Shown in pieces: positions 63,489 to 64,000 of a stretch of DNA of 64,000 nucleotides. Made by a program: the position numbers and the translations under genes. This DNA comes from Candidatus Enterococcus myersii (GTDB lineage Bacteria; Bacillota; Bacilli; Lactobacillales; Enterococcaceae). Below the pieces are notes generated by a model. That model was given only the letters and a program-made list of their open reading frames with translations, was not told the origin of the DNA and made no database searches. Position 1 is the first letter of the stretch. Every line of letters starts with the position of its first letter. The stretch covers positions 62,001-126,000 of the forward strand of contig NZ_JAFLVT010000008.1 of NCBI RefSeq assembly GCF_017316025.1, given 5' to 3'.

Positions 63489-63668
63489 TCATCCAAAATT
63501 TTGATGTGAATATGGCGATAGTAAAACTTGATTTAGTCAGGTGTTATTGCAATGTAAATAAAACTTTAAAATGGGATTGCAATATAAAAAAACAAGGGTA
63601 AATTTAAAGGTGAAGATAATTGTTTTACAGACAATTGGAACTATAAGGAAAATTAAGGAGATTGGGAA
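63489..63668. other. intergenic region before hsdM
   Basis: No terminator or gene seen; AAGGAGATTGGG at 63655-63666 is the ribosome binding site of the next gene. Confidence 0.4.
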
Positions 63669-64000
63669 ATGGCAGAATTAAATTCAAAGACACTGTACCA
63701 AGCATTATGGAATAGCGCGGATATTTTGCGTTCAAAAATGGATGCAAATGAATATAAAAATTATTTATTGGGTTTAGTTTTCTATAAGTATTTATCTGAT
63801 ACAATGTTATATTCCGCAGCTGAACTATTAGAAGTAGAAGTTGCTGATTTAAACGAGGCACAAAAAATTTACGAAGAAGCTTTTGCAGATTCAGAAACCA
63901 AGGACGATTTAATAGAAGAGTTAAAATACGATTATTCCTATGCTTTAGAGCCCAACTTAACCTTTACAGCGTTAGTGGCAACGATTCATAAAGGGCGTTT
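63669..64000 (+). CDS. hsdM: type I restriction-modification methyltransferase, 3' end outside window
   Basis: The first ~110 residues of HsdM: TLYQALWNSADILRSKMDA, EYKNYLLGLVFYKYLSD and PNLTFTALVATIHKG are the N-terminal HsdM motifs. It would methylate the host DNA at the site chosen by HsdS. Lying directly after McrBC, it extends a defence island to the right; hsdS and hsdR are expected beyond the window. Confidence 0.9.
   Translation, partial: MAELNSKTLYQALWNSADILRSKMDANEYKNYLLGLVFYKYLSDTMLYSAAELLEVEVADLNEAQKIYEEAFADSETKDDLIEELKYDYSYALEPNLTFTALVATIHKGR

Overview
The window looks like the accessory genome of a low-GC Gram-positive bacterium of the Lactobacillales, most likely an Enterococcus. 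Reasons: AT-rich DNA with strong AGGAGG-type ribosome binding sites, a TetR regulator plus HrtB/HrtA-type heme exporter, an Rgg-type regulator, CadC/CadA and ars genes of the Firmicutes type, and ISL3 and IS110 insertion sequences. No rRNA, tRNA or CRISPR array was seen.

The main architectural fact is that the last codons of rpsI (ribosomal protein S9; reading PGLKKARKASQFSKR-stop) occur as orphan 50-bp fragments at 6684-6733, 29662-29711 and 37340-37389, and as a 14-bp remnant at 50043-50056. None is preceded by the rest of rpsI. Each 50-bp copy is followed by a convergent tyrosine integrase gene. This is the footprint of several integrative elements stacked head-to-tail in the 3' end of rpsI. 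Element 0 (before 6.7 kb) carries arsenic genes, a YadGH-like ABC exporter and a Fic protein. Element A (6.7-29.7 kb) has integrase, excisionase and a MOBT-type Rep/relaxase, then a large cargo. Element B (29.7-37.3 kb) has its own integrase, excisionase and HUH Rep and carries an ABC-three-component defence system. Element C (37.4-50.0 kb) has another integrase, excisionase-like protein and MOBT-type Rep, and carries cadCA plus an ars operon (arsR, arsD, arsA, arsD2, a frameshifted acr3, acr3, arsC). No conjugation (type IV secretion) genes are seen, so these look like mobilizable rather than self-conjugative elements; oriT-like hairpins are present in or beside them.

The cargo of element A has two parts. 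At 12.6-24.8 kb is a cluster that appears to deal with light, heme and membrane-lipid stress: photolyase, a FhtR-like TetR regulator, HrtB/HrtA heme exporter, DUF2871 membrane protein, DUF2177 protein, a DhaL-DegV fusion that joins both halves of a fatty-acid kinase, a DUF1295 reductase-like membrane protein, and a second HrtB/HrtA pair. IS110 and ISL3 elements have split it. At 24.8-29.4 kb are small secreted proteins (two broken by frameshifts) with a membrane-tethered XRE regulator, an AbiE-type toxin-antitoxin pair and a small possible VbhA-like antitoxin.

To the right of 50 kb the DNA is a patchwork of hypothetical genes, frameshifted genes and fossils, including a decayed integrase related to that of element A. 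From 57 kb it becomes a probable defence island: Rgg regulator, a tail-anchored protein, a two-repeat small protein, a HIRAN protein, McrB, McrC and the start of a type I methyltransferase gene (hsdM) running off the end.
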